This document shows, piece by piece, positions 1 to 9,172 of a DNA stretch of 14,500 nucleotides. This stretch comes from Glandiceps talaboti. Lineage: Eukaryota; Hemichordata; Enteropneusta; Spengelidae. The first letter of the stretch is position 1; every line of letters starts with the position of its first letter. The position numbers and the translations under genes were made by a program. The stretch lies in contig NC_135566.1 of assembly GCF_964340395.1 (NCBI RefSeq), positions 1,846,501 to 1,861,000 on the forward strand, given 5' to 3'. The notes beneath the pieces are model-generated. The model saw only the letters and a program-made list of their open reading frames with translations, did no database searches and was not told where the DNA came from.

Positions 1-385
1 ATTGAAAGAAGAAGTGTCAAAACAAATCAACAATCTTCACCCTTACTGGTACTACCCACACATACATGTACAAATTAGTGTGGAATATTCAAAGAAGTGT
101 CAAAACAAATCAACAGTCTTCACCTTTACTAGTACTACCCACACATGCCCTTACTAGTACTACCCACACATACCCTTACTAGTACTACCCACACATGCAT
201 GTGCAAACTTGGTGTAGAATATTCAAAATCAAAGTGTCACTGAAAATAAATCAACAGTCTTCACCCTTACTAGTACTACCCACATATACATGTACGACTT
301 GGTGTGGAATATTCAAAATCAAAGTGTCACTGAAAATAAACAGTCTTCACGCTTACTAGCACTGCCCACACATACATCTACAACC
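1..385. repeat. Degenerate ~84-90 bp minisatellite with nested 25 bp subrepeat
   Basis: About four imperfect copies of a unit that runs from a TGGAATATTCAAA block through TCAACAGTCTTCACC and TTACTAGTACTACCCACACA. The TGGAATATTCAAA block (TAGAATATTCAAA in the second occurrence) lies at about 81, 215 and 305. The 215 to 305 spacing is 90 bp. The 81 to 215 spacing is 134 bp because the ACTAGTACTACCCACACAT segment is itself triplicated at 25 bp intervals (TTACTAGT at 126, 151 and 176). The array is cut by the left window edge, so its full size is unknown. No coding potential is seen; it is most simply a non-coding satellite-like array. Confidence 0.85.
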
Positions 386-713
386 ACAACTGGGTATGAT
401 ACTTATTGGTGTTACCCAGTTGACAGAACTAGAAATAGAAAGTATACCATTCACCAGAGTGCATGAATGTCATGTTTATGTTGAAATGGTTTGACTGCCA
501 CAGACATAACAAGCCTTGGTTGATTGGTTAGTCAGGATAAAAAGGAACAATTTTATTAAGTGCAGGAATAAAGATGTGGCTATGATACTAGTAAATGTAG
601 TTCTTAACCAATTGTGTAATTCTGAACAACATTTCTGTGTGTCAAGTTTTTAAAAAAAACAGGTTGTTCAAAGTGTTGTTAGTGACATGACTAACAAACC
701 TAGTATACCATAA
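386..713. other. Unannotated AT-rich interval
   Basis: Between two minisatellites. It holds TTGATTGGTTAG near 520, which contains an inverted CCAAT-like core, and an 8-base A run near 652. No open frame of note, no repeat and no RNA gene was recognised. Confidence 0.5.
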
Positions 714-918
714 TGTCTTTGAACATCAGAGATGTAGCCATAATTTTGAGGTGATCCCAATATGCCCTGTTGGAAAACCCCTTGTCTTTGAACATCAGAG
801 ATGTAGCCATAATTTTGAGGTGATCCCAATATGCCCTGTTGGAAAACCCCTTGTCTTTGAACATCAGAGATGTAGTCATAATTTTGAGGTGATCCCAATA
901 TGCCCTGTTGGAAAACCT
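714..918. repeat. 69 bp x 3 minisatellite, open as a 23-residue repeat on the minus strand
   Basis: Three nearly identical head-to-tail copies begin with TGTCTTTGAACATCAGAG at 714, 783 and 852, so the period is exactly 69 bp. Differences are few; one is GTAGCCAT versus GTAGTCAT in the third copy. Because 69 is a multiple of three, reading frames repeat in phase. The minus strand is open from 967 down to 668 (99 residues) with three tandem blocks containing VFQQGILGSPQNY and YISDVQRQ, and a second minus frame (921 to 700) is also open. Two overlapping open frames are what an in-phase array can give by chance. No known domain was recognised. It is annotated as a minisatellite; coding is possible but not supported. 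Confidence 0.9.
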
Positions 919-1376
919 CATAAAAATTGAAAATGTGCTTCCCAGAATAATAAGTTAGTCCTGACAAGGGTTAGACAGGAATTGTAAATCTTAACATACA
1001 TTTGTAGTTGTAGCATTGATGTATGATCTGTAGAGGAAGTAACCTGGACTTACTAACTTGAGTATGACAGTCTACAAAGCTGCAGGTCAGAAAGTGCCTT
1101 GAATCACGGAGATTGTCTTTGCATGAACTATTTATATGATATGAAATGTATTCCATTTATAAAGATTCCTGCATGGTTTATTTCCCGTACTAGAAATTCC
1201 AGATGTCAACTTATGTGTAATTCCTGAATCAGTTCCTGTATGGAAAAATCAACTCTCATTTTTGACATATCAGAAACAATAAAATCATATATTCAATATT
1301 TCACTAGTTTGTAACAGACTGCACTAGTATTAACATTGTCACTGTCTGCTTGTCAATGTGATCATGTCCCTCATTA
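919..1376. other. Unannotated AT-rich interval
   Basis: Ordinary AT-rich sequence with no convincing exon. A 61-residue minus-strand open frame at 971-1156 has no recognisable motif and is of a length expected by chance. AATTCC words recur near 1195-1225 (AGAAATTCCAGA, GTAATTCCTGAATC) without forming a clear tandem repeat. Confidence 0.5.
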
Positions 1377-1401
1377 AGGTCATGACCCAGGTCAAAGTTG
1401 A
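1377..1401 (+). promoter_or_regulatory. Cluster of nuclear-receptor half-sites (IR0 plus DR1-like)
   Basis: AGGTCA (1377-1382) is immediately followed by TGACCC (1383-1388), an everted/inverted pair with no spacer. It is followed directly by AGGTCA (1389-1394), one A, and AGTTGA (1396-1401), a DR1-like direct repeat. AGGTCA is the standard half-site for RXR, HNF4, COUP-TF and related receptors. Three near-perfect half-sites in 25 bp are unusual in this AT-rich background, but there is no gene to attach them to. Function is inference. Confidence 0.3.
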
Positions 1402-1550
1402 TGCACAGTGTGCATGCAGATGATGAAAATGTTGAATTTAGATGAAAACTTATGTAACCGTCATTTCAAGTTTGTATGCAGACTGCAAATGTAATTCCAA
1501 TTTTTTATAACAGTGTAACCAGCAATACATTATATTAAGCATGTCAGTCA
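1402..1550. other. Unannotated interval
   Basis: AT-rich sequence between the half-site cluster and a retroposon-like 3' end. Nothing recognisable was seen. Confidence 0.4.
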
Positions 1551-1718
1551 GGGCCTTGGACCTCGATTAGTTCAGAAAGAACGACTGTCCTTGGTCCTCA
1601 CCAGAATTTTATTTTGTCCCTAGACGTTGTATTTTTTTTCTCTCTTTCATTTCTATATATTTATTCAATATCTGTATAATCTGTATAAGTTCTGGTGAAA
1701 TAAATTTCAATTCAAATC
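1551..1718 (+). mobile_element. Possible retroposon 3' end (LINE-like untranslated tail)
   Basis: A slightly GC-richer stretch (GGGCCTTGGACCTCG...) is followed by a T-rich segment. It then ends in TGTATAATCTGTATAAGT, TTCTGGTGAAATAAA and TTTCAATTCAAAT (1697-1718). The order GC-richer 3'UTR, CTGTATAAT-type words, and an AATAAA-containing short-repeat tail (TTTCAATTCAA) is typical of CR1/L2-group LINE ends. No upstream reverse-transcriptase residues are visible, so it would be a strongly 5'-truncated copy. It could instead be a genuine mRNA 3' end, since the AATAAA at 1699-1704 would serve as a polyadenylation signal. Confidence 0.4.
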
Positions 1719-3517
1719 TTTCTCTACTTCATTGTCTGTTTAGCTATTGACAAAATTCATTAAACTCTAGTACATGTAAAATGGTGTTGTATATATATAT
1801 ATGCTACTGGGTTAGTGAACTCATTTCTCTTATATTTGCGCTGACTGAAAGCACTTTCTCAATTGAAATAAAAAAATATGTATCCCAAATTTCATGTCTG
1901 CATTGACATAGTATCACATTGATATCACAAGTACAAGTTATTGTTACAGTTCCAATCATACTGCTATGTCATAAAAAGTGCACTAATTATTACATACTTA
2001 GAAATTACTATTTTTTGTCATTATTTATGAGATGAAATTTCTGTTTAATTTTTCAATGAAATGTGAATTGAAATATAATATATACGTGTACTTTCTGTGA
2101 TAATTTAGTACAAAAAAATATAGAATTTCCATGAAGGTGAGTGACAGAAAGGTTATATAAGGTTGGATTCTGAGATGTGATGACATTTTATATTCTATTC
2201 ACATCCCTCATCCTGTTCATTGCTGTCTGCTCCAATCTAATGGAATATTTCCGGGCCTGATTCTCCGGAGGCTTTATAGTTTCTACATCAGATTTCTAAC
2301 TCTGTCTGTATGCAGTGCATATTACTGCTATTCAATGTGGCTAATGGCCGTCTATCATGTTTAGACAGTCATGTACCAGCTTGTTGAATGACCCAAAAAT
2401 GTGACCTTTGTGGGCTTCACCCCCCATTGTAATTATGTTGTGGCCCTATTGTCATTCGGTCAGTATGGGATTGAAACGGACAGACTTGTGTGCCTGTGTG
2501 TTAAACGCAGTTTTAAAAAGCAAGTACATATTCGGTGAGTACATATGTTAGATACAGCTAGCTGAACGTAGTGCCACCAACCTTATTGATGTTACCTGCC
2601 ATAAACTTTAGCATTATGGTACTGGCAAGTTTCATGTCACTAACAAAACTGAAGTGTGTGCATTAAATGTAGGCCAACGTATATAAAAAATGTACCTCAT
2701 GTTGCCCATGAACCATGTAGCCTTTATATTTATAAGTGTCAGCAGTTTGAAATCGTCTCAGTTGTGTGCTTTCACACAGTCACAGACAAGCTGCAGATTT
2801 GTTCAAAGCCCAACCTGTATGGAGTTGATCAGGTATGTCATCAACAAGACAAAACAACTCCATGTCAGCAAGTACAAAAGACAGAAGTATTTGACCATCC
2901 TATGCAGTCAATACATCAAAGGTTGCTGCACCTTTCATTTACATAGACATTGTGTAACGTCATCAGATCTGTACTAAAACATACATGGTAGAATTTAAAG
3001 GCCACACAGCTTCTATTCAGAATGCAATCATAGCTGTCTTCAAGATACCCCACTTGAATTTTAAATTGGCATATGCAGACCCAATAAATTGAAATAGAGC
3101 CAACAAAACAATGGATTCAATGTAGCCAAATGTTAAATGTAACTTTTGTTACATTGTACCAGTGAAACTCTTTACTTGAATATATGTATGTAGTTAGTGA
3201 CCCATGGCCTTGTATTGAAAACATCTATTCCTATGCTACTACTCAAGACAGCCCATAATACAAATGTAGTAAACGGAATTCTTGAATCAGTTCTCGTAGT
3301 CTTCTATTTTCTTGCCATGTAATTCCTTCTAATACTAGATTACCTATACTAATGCAGTGATTACTTCACTGTCTTCTTAGATATTGTGAACATGACATCC
3401 TATTAGTATGCATCTACCTGTATATACATGTATAATAGAATTACTACTGCAATTGTGACATACAACACACTGTACATATATGCATATAACTATATCTATG
3501 TCACATATGGTAGCTGT
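1719..3517. other. Long unannotated AT-rich interval
   Basis: Nearly 1.8 kb without a recognisable gene. It contains a short (TA)n run near 1790-1801. Two overlapping plus-strand frames of 95-96 residues (2656-2946 and 2690-2977) show no domain, no clean splice context and Cys/His-rich content typical of random translation, so they are not called. The segment around 2440-2640 is less AT-rich than its surroundings but carries no identifiable motif. Confidence 0.5.
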
Positions 3518-3593
3518 ATTGTGATTGGCCTACTTTTCGCATTGTTATCGGTTTTGTGTATATGCTTGATTGTGATTGGCTAAATTTTCTCAA
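3518..3593 (+). repeat. Diverged 51 bp tandem duplication carrying ATTGTGATTGGC
   Basis: ATTGTGATTGGC occurs at 3518-3529 and again at 3569-3580, a 51 bp spacing. The following bases remain partly similar (CTACTTTTCGCATTG versus TAAATTTTCTCAATA). Each copy contains ATTGG, the complement of a CCAAT box. It could be an old tandem duplication or part of a dispersed repeat. A regulatory role is inference only. Confidence 0.5.
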
Positions 3594-4223
3594 TATCACA
3601 GCATGTTTGTAGTTAGTGTTAATTTCATAATTGTGCCATAATGTATTTTGTAAAATAATTCATAATCATATGTAACAGTTATTATCAGTTATATAAGCTT
3701 GATTATTATAGGAATGAATTAAGAAATCCATATTCAGATATAAAAATTAAATATGATATAATTCCATGTACAAGTTACAGCAATTTAGAATTATGCATGG
3801 TAATAATTTAGTTCTGTACTCTGGTCATCAATCTGACATGATTTCAATTAAAGTTTTACAGAAAGATACTTACATAGACTTGTTTATGAAATTGAATTTA
3901 TTTAGAGGACTATCCCACAATGTCACACAAGCTCAATAAACGTACTTTGTTCTTATAGGGGAGGGGGTTCTGGTGTCAATGCGATGGCTGAACTTCATTT
4001 TTAGAAAACTTTCACCCCTCCAATGATAACAGGTTCTGTATTTACAAAATGTACTATTGAGATGTAGATAAGTTAAAATGTACTGCTAATGTGAGATACA
4101 GTACTGGTGTTTTACTGTGTTTTTACATTGTATTGATCATAGTGGTGGGATCACTACAGTTTTCATCATGGTTTACATCGTATATAAACATGTTCGGCAT
4201 AGTTCAGATACATATAGACCAAA
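3594..4223. other. Unannotated AT-rich interval
   Basis: No repeat, exon or RNA was recognised. The stretch at 3958-4020 (GGGGAGGGGGTTC...) is locally GC-rich but short. Confidence 0.45.
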
Positions 4224-4259
4224 CATAGACCTTCCACCAACATTGGTGGAGGGTCTATG
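4224..4259. repeat. Near-perfect 17 bp-arm hairpin
   Basis: The left arm CATAGACCTTCCACCAA (4224-4240) pairs with the right arm TTGGTGGAGGGTCTATG (4243-4259). 16 of 17 positions are complementary, the exception being a T/G pair that would be a wobble in RNA, and only two bases (4241-4242) lie between the arms. A further ATAGACC lies just upstream at 4214-4220. Hairpins this tight commonly mark the core of palindromic MITEs. A transcribed stem-loop is also possible. No flanking target duplication could be assigned. Confidence 0.8.
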
Positions 4260-5168
4260 GGCCAAACAACCAAATACATCAATCTGAGAATGAGACTCAG
4301 TGTTCACAGACTCTGAATCAGATACAGAAAACAGTCCATGTATGAATAGTATACCCCTTATAATGCTGGCAAGATGTCGCCAAAATGTGTTTTCTTGACT
4401 CAGTAGATATTTTTATTGCACCATATATCATGTCCTGCTAGTTAACATGAAAAACTAACTTTGTAAAAAGTCCACTGAGATGGTAAACTAATCTGTTTTT
4501 GTGCTGTGTATTAAATATGAAAATAGACATTCTAATTATGGATCTTCTACATGTAACACAACCTGTCAAATACACTAATGTAAATATGAATAATATATTA
4601 TGTAAATATTGAAATGTTACATGCAATTATAAAAATAGAATTTAATTGCTGGGTCAACAAAGGGCAAAGGTTGAAAGTTATCATAGTTCCAGTTACAGTT
4701 TACTCAGGCAATAAATTGTCAATGTGCCATTATATGAATTATTATTACCACAACAATAAAAAGCCAACAAGTAATGTGTATGTTATCAGCAGTTTGATAT
4801 AATTTATAACATAATAAAATGAAAAGTACCCAATTATTGAATCCATGGATATCTGTTTAACAGCTGTGTCAGAGTTCAGTAAATATTTTGTTGAATAGCA
4901 TGTTTGATGTGTTCCATACTTGAACCTTTTGTGAATAACTAGGTATATTTATAGTTTGCTCTTGAAAATGTCTGACAGTACATGTAGTAGCATGTTTAAA
5001 TGTCAAGTAGTAAAAGGGGGATTCCAAAGCTGCGTGGCAACATATACAGAGGTATAGAGGGTCTTCGCCATAAACAGTAGGTTCTTTGACTTGTACAGAT
5101 TATAAAAGACAAGACAAGCAGTTTACAGGTTTTTTTAGCATTGAGCATTTGATCTGTCTTGGTCGACA
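4260..5168. other. Unannotated AT-rich interval
   Basis: Only chance-length frames occur here (62 residues at 4438-4626 minus and 4614-4802 plus), neither with a recognisable motif. Two TACATGTA octamers fall in this stretch (4548 and 4979). Nothing else was recognised. Confidence 0.5.
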
Positions 5169-5262
5169 ATCCTCATCAGAATGACAAATTCCATAGTTAC
5201 AGGTGACCAATAGGTGGCGGTATCCTCATCAGAATGACTAATTCTATAGTTACAGCTGACCA
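5169..5262 (+). repeat. Two-copy tandem duplication, period 53 bp
   Basis: A 41 bp segment starting ATCCTCATCAGAATGAC lies at 5169-5209 and recurs at 5222-5262 with about 38 of 41 positions identical. The copies are separated by a 12 bp spacer (ATAGGTGGCGGT). An AATAAA followed by TTGAAACTTTGAA lies just after the second copy (5270-5287). This leaves open that the block is the end of a dispersed repeat rather than a local duplication. Confidence 0.8.
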
Positions 5263-5287
5263 CTTTGAAAATAAATTGAAACTTTGA

Positions 5288-5802
5288 ACTACTTACGCAT
5301 TATAACCTGTGTAAATAATTTGATGTACCAAGGTGGTGCATATCTTTGGTCAGTATGCTCTTTAATATTTTTGTACAAATTCTGTGACAGGCGGTTAGTG
5401 ATATAAAAAGAACAACCAGGCAGCATGCTGTCGAAGCCAATTTGATGCACCACTGATGTACACAATTTATAGGGACATACCAAAATGTGGTGTTCCCCTA
5501 TCTCATACTACATGTATGTGGTGACTCGTAAGAAATGCCAGTTTTTATCGTACTGACCTGCAACAACAAAATATGGTTATATTATGTTATCATAGATAAT
5601 GTACATGCATGTGTAAAATGTTAAATAGATAAGACTGACAATTGGCTATTCAAAACTTTGTTTATTTATAATTGTATACAGTATGTGTGAACACAGTGTA
5701 GTAGGTTCTGATTCGTGAAGTTCATCCATTTTGGATTTTACACTTTTGAAGAATACTTGCCAAGTAGGAAATTGACCCATTTCAGACTAAGAGGGCGCTG
5801 TG
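5288..5802. other. Unannotated interval
   Basis: A 64-residue minus-strand frame (5289-5483) has no recognisable domain. Related words TTTGATGTACCA (5319) and TTTGATGCACCA (5440) occur about 120 bp apart but do not extend into a convincing repeat. Confidence 0.4.
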
Positions 5803-5843
5803 CAATTAGAGGTATATATTCTAGCAATGCCATTGGTAAGAAG

Positions 5844-5856
5844 TCACCTTTGACCT
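5844..5856 (-). promoter_or_regulatory. DR1-like nuclear-receptor element, copy A
   Basis: On the minus strand this reads AGGTCA A AGGTGA, one mismatch from the ideal AGGTCA-N-AGGTCA direct repeat bound by RXR, HNF4 and COUP-TF type receptors. It is repeated identically in the next repeat copy. No target gene is visible, so a regulatory role is inference. Confidence 0.3.
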
Positions 5857-5884
5857 ATAATTAGGCAATGTCATTGGTAAGAAG

Positions 5885-5897
5885 TCACCTTTGACCT
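5885..5897 (-). promoter_or_regulatory. DR1-like nuclear-receptor element, copy B
   Basis: Identical 13 bp core to the element 41 bp upstream. The third repeat copy (5944-5956) carries a degraded version, ATGTCAAAGGTTA on the minus strand. Confidence 0.3.
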
Positions 5898-5970
5898 GTA
5901 ATTAGAGGTCCAGTATAGATTCTGGCAATGTCATTGGTAGGATTAACCTTTGACATGTAATTAGAAGTTT

Positions 5971-6683
5971 AGATGTAGCAAGTGATTGGTTGAGTCAATT
6001 TTATCATTTGGAGCAAGTCTGTTATCAAATCAATTACATGTATCCTGTAATTGGAAGTGCATACAGTGCAGAATTTTCAGACAAAAACTAGACTGTAACT
6101 TGTAAGGTACATCCTTTCACTCCCGCCTCCACAGCCAAAGGGGTTGGCTGATGTGTGTGGGTGCCCCAATGTGACATACCTTACAGACTCCCCCCCCCCA
6201 AAAACAAATTGTAAAAGTGGTGTTTCATTTATAATCTTCATAACTAAGTTGTTATATTTTGAATACATTGGTGAAATCAACCTTGCTCCATCCCATCAGT
6301 CAAGGTGTATTACATATAATTTTTTTTTAAATCAGCACCCCACCAGCCCCTTTACCATGACACACCCAAACAACTTTGTGAATAATTACTTGGTTTTCTT
6401 CAAACTTTATGCCAAAAATTCCCAATTGGCTATGAAATCTATTTAAGACAGATTGGGCAGTAGAATATTGAAATATGTGTGACAAATTGTATAGCAAAAG
6501 TTCTTCGACTCCAGAGACCACAGACATAATGATGTAAGATATTTGCATGTGGTTGACATGTGATTGCTTGAACTGGTCATCAATGACATCATTACTGTAC
6601 ATGAAGGTACAACACACGGCTTGGTAATACAGCTGGGGTGTCTTTTTACATACAATAAATACATGTATTTATAGATTCTGTTT
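5971..6683. other. Unannotated interval with a poly-C run
   Basis: Contains a run of ten C residues at 6190-6199 and a run of eight or nine T at about 6320-6328. Several overlapping frames on both strands (about 100 residues plus at 6144-6446; 96 and 73 residues minus at 6327-6664) have no recognisable domain and overlap one another, as chance frames do. Confidence 0.45.
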
Positions 6684-7375
6684 TCAGTATGCTAATTAGC
6701 AGGACCGATGTGATCTCAGCTTTAGGACGATCCATTGGTTGTGTGGAGGTTGATGTCCGCCCCCAAACTGACAGTGACAGCCCTTTACAGCATGCGTGCT
6801 TCACATATTTAGAAAGTGACCCACACACATTATCAATTCATAGGTCTCACTCAAATAGTCAGTCTCTCCGGTTGTGTCCACTGGTCACTGGTCTAGAATT
6901 GACTGGACTTTTTTTACCCAGTCGACAGTGGTGGTATTGTCTTTGTTGAATATTTGTGTGTGTATGCAGATTAGTGGAACAATCACAAACCTATTTAGGC
7001 CTCCAGTGAATTGTACTGGTATGATGTATTCATTCCTTCATTTCATCATGGAGTTACAGTAGCTGTTCTACATTGAAGGATGATACCTATTCAGTTATGC
7101 CAACTCTTCGTGTCTTCACTGTGCTCCGTAAATGTAGATTTTGTCGTAAAAAGCCAGTGGTTCATGGTTAGTACCAATCTCTTCTTTCTGTCTATTTTTT
7201 GATGTTACATATTTCCATATGGGAAGTTCCGTTTTCTGTTTGTGACTTCTAGTGTACATTTGTATATGCAGTAGGTCTTTTGATACCTCTCTAACTACTA
7301 GTTCATTCTGTGCGACATAAATACCAGAAAAACTAAAGGTTATTATTCTGAAACAAACTAATATATTCAACTATA
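6684..7375. other. Unannotated interval with a weak exon-like segment
   Basis: TTCTGTTTTCAG ending at 6687 resembles a 3' splice acceptor, and an 86-residue plus-strand frame follows (6689-6949), with a less AT-rich first part encoding GRSIGCVEVDVRPQTDSDSP. No good GT donor (such as GTAAGT) and no known domain were found, so it is not called as an exon. A minus-strand 84-residue frame (7116-7370) is likewise unsupported. Confidence 0.35.
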
Positions 7376-8175
7376 TTAATGAGTGTCGTCATACAAGTGA
7401 TAAGAGATTGTCCTCTCTTCACCAAAGATACATAGATCAATACAAATAAAATACATTGTTAATACACCACAGAATTATATTTGATGTCTGTAAATGTATT
7501 TAAATCATTTGTTACCCACACTGACCTATGGCTGTATCTTTTGTGCTAATAGCAACAGCTGTTAATTTATGGGCGTGTATGTAATGCACTAAATATATAT
7601 GTTACAATTTAAAATCCCCAGTAGCAGGAGATATGAATAACAGTTTTATAAATTTTATTTTTTTTTGACATATTTAAGTTGTTGTACCTGGTGAAATATA
7701 TACAATGTATAATTACCTATCAAAACCTTCTAACATCGTACTAAATTGCTGCTATTTGTTGACAAATAAGCACCTAATTTATAACTGTTTACACATGGTC
7801 ATCAAGCCAGTGTAATGTACATAGTACAATTTATTATGATTTACAACGTAATTCAACTGATCAGAAGGATTTACCTGTTTCCTATAAACACTGGTTTTTT
7901 TCAACATCATAAATTTACAACAGATGGTAAAAAGCCCATTTTATTGTTAATTGGTCAGAAAATTGAACCCCAATATTTATATCTGTGTCATTAGAATGAC
8001 CCTGTGAACTCCTGACATTTTAGCAACATACTGTCCATACATCTACCTTATAAACAAACTGAGATATAAGTATAATATGTTGCAGTTTTCTATTTTTAAA
8101 GAAATCTCAAATGTAGACATGTCATGGATAATGAATTATAACTGTCTTATTGCTAAGATTGTCAGACCACAATGA
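7376..8175. other. Unannotated AT-rich interval
   Basis: Strongly AT-rich sequence with no open frame of note, no tandem repeat and no RNA motif recognised. Confidence 0.5.
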
Positions 8176-8241
8176 CAGAGGGAGAATTTGAGAAAATTTA
8201 CATTATATTTGTTATATTATTATGTTATATATGTTATATAT

Positions 8242-8361
8242 GCAGCTCCTGAACTTTGGAACTCTCTACCCCTGGACATTAAAACCTCTCCCAATGTTAA
8301 CATTTTCAAAAGATGCTTGAAAACCCACATATTTCAGAGAGCCTTTTCATCTCCTTTCTAA
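8242..8361 (+). pseudogene. C-terminal remnant of a LINE reverse-transcriptase polyprotein
   Basis: The frame from 8242 reads AAPELWNSLPLDIK, continues through SPNVNIFKRCLKTHIF and ends QRAFSSPF before TAA at 8359-8361. The pattern AP.LWNSLP..I......FK..LKTH.F is the conserved extreme C-terminus of many CR1, L2 and Jockey-group retrotransposon proteins, downstream of the endonuclease and reverse transcriptase domains. Those domains are absent here, so the fragment cannot mobilise itself. The frame is open only back to 8176, where TGA precedes it, and the residues before 8242 come from AT-rich simple sequence. No frameshift exists within the 39 codons, suggesting the insertion is not very old. 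Confidence 0.8.
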
Positions 8362-8437
8362 CTCTAAGCGCCACTGAACATTGTTTTCTTTGGATATTTG
8401 GAGCTATATAAATTTATTAGATAGAGATAGAGAGATA
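8242..8437 (+). mobile_element. 5'-truncated CR1/L2/Jockey-group LINE 3' end
   Basis: The fragment comprises the last 39 codons of a LINE ORF2 and a short 3'UTR. The UTR has GCGCCACTGAACATTG, then TTTGGATATTTGGAGC and TATATAAAT, and ends in a simple tail of TAGATAGAGATAGAGAGATA type (to about 8437). An AT-rich repeat (TATGTTATATATGTTATATA) abuts the 5' side, where protein similarity stops, which is the normal appearance of a 5'-truncated insertion. No clear target duplication was found. The superfamily is inferred from the C-terminal peptide; the exact clade is not resolved. Confidence 0.75.
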
Positions 8438-8688
8438 TTCAATCCTGATATTTTTGTTGGAAATAATGATGAAATATGCTTTGAAACCAAGGTAGATTTT
8501 ACATTTACCCTAATTACTAATGTGATGTTTTATTAAAACTTTTAAAAATGAAATCTGATGAGTAAATGAAATCAATATTGTGTTTATTTCATATGACTGA
8601 CTGATATCCTTTATCCCGTGGACTTTAATAATATAAACTTTAATAATAAAATTGTTCTGTATTTGATTAACTATGTAGTCCCCTTAGG
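8438..8688. other. Unannotated interval
   Basis: AT-rich. A small direct repeat of ACTTTAATAATA-type words occurs at about 8621-8650. Nothing else was seen. Confidence 0.4.
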
Positions 8689-8702
8689 TTATTATTATTA
8701 TT

Positions 8703-8794
<92 letters not shown>
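8689..8794 (+). repeat. (TAT)n/(ATG)30 trinucleotide microsatellite
   Basis: Five TAT/TTA units (8689-8704) run straight into about 30 uninterrupted ATG/GAT units (8703-8794). The run would translate as about 30 Asp in the plus frame at 8618-8833, but the flanks of that frame show nothing protein-like. It is best read as a microsatellite. The absence of interruptions implies it is likely length-polymorphic. Confidence 0.95.
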
Positions 8795-9172
8795 AAAGAG
8801 ATAATCAACTACCCAGGTTATGGTCACAAATGATCAACTCTATGATGAAATGAACAAATTCTGTCACACTGACTGATACGATCTACTCATATAACATGTT
8901 TACATATACTTTCTTGTGGTAGGATTAGTGAAAGTGTTTACCTTGTCCTCAAAATACTTTCTTTTGCTTGGGGTTAGTTGAGTATACCGACCTATCAAAT
9001 ATCAATTTTACACTTATATGAATACCTCCAATGGTCATGGCAGTTTATATTACAACGCAAACTGTGTTTACATTTTCAGCATAGTCACCTACCAATTTGT
9101 ACTTGTACATACACATATTTGTATTTCTATATCTATCTTCAAAGTATAAAATTCATAATGTCTATTATTCAG
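8795..9172. other. Unannotated interval
   Basis: AT-rich sequence. A 70-residue plus-strand frame (8978-9190) is of chance length and composition. No repeat or RNA was recognised. Confidence 0.45.

Larger units (their letters stand above)
5803..5970 (+). repeat. ~60 bp tandem repeat (3.5 copies), each full copy with a DR1-like element
   Basis: GCAATGYCATTGGTA starts at 5824, 5865 and 5925. Copies B and C are 60 bp apart. Copy A is 41 bp from B because it lacks the ~19 bp AGGTCCAGTATAGATTCTG linker. A half copy of the linker side (CAATTAGAGGTATATATTCT) precedes copy A at 5803. Every full copy carries an inverted CCAAT core (CATTGGT) followed by TCACCTTTGACCT or a variant, then TAATTAG. The array is therefore a clean local duplication of a compact motif set. 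Confidence 0.85.

Noticed and set aside
2656-2977. Two overlapping 95-96 residue plus-strand frames
   Set aside because: They overlap in different frames, lack known motifs and have no clear splice or promoter context.
4614-4802. 62-residue plus-strand frame
   Set aside because: Chance length, AT-driven Asn/Tyr-rich composition and no motif.
6144-6664. Overlapping frames of 73-100 residues on both strands
   Set aside because: Mutually overlapping, no domain recognised, and within the length expected by chance in 14.5 kb.
8618-8833. Open frame with about 30 consecutive Asp
   Set aside because: Encoded by the (ATG)n microsatellite; the flanking residues are AT-rich and not protein-like.
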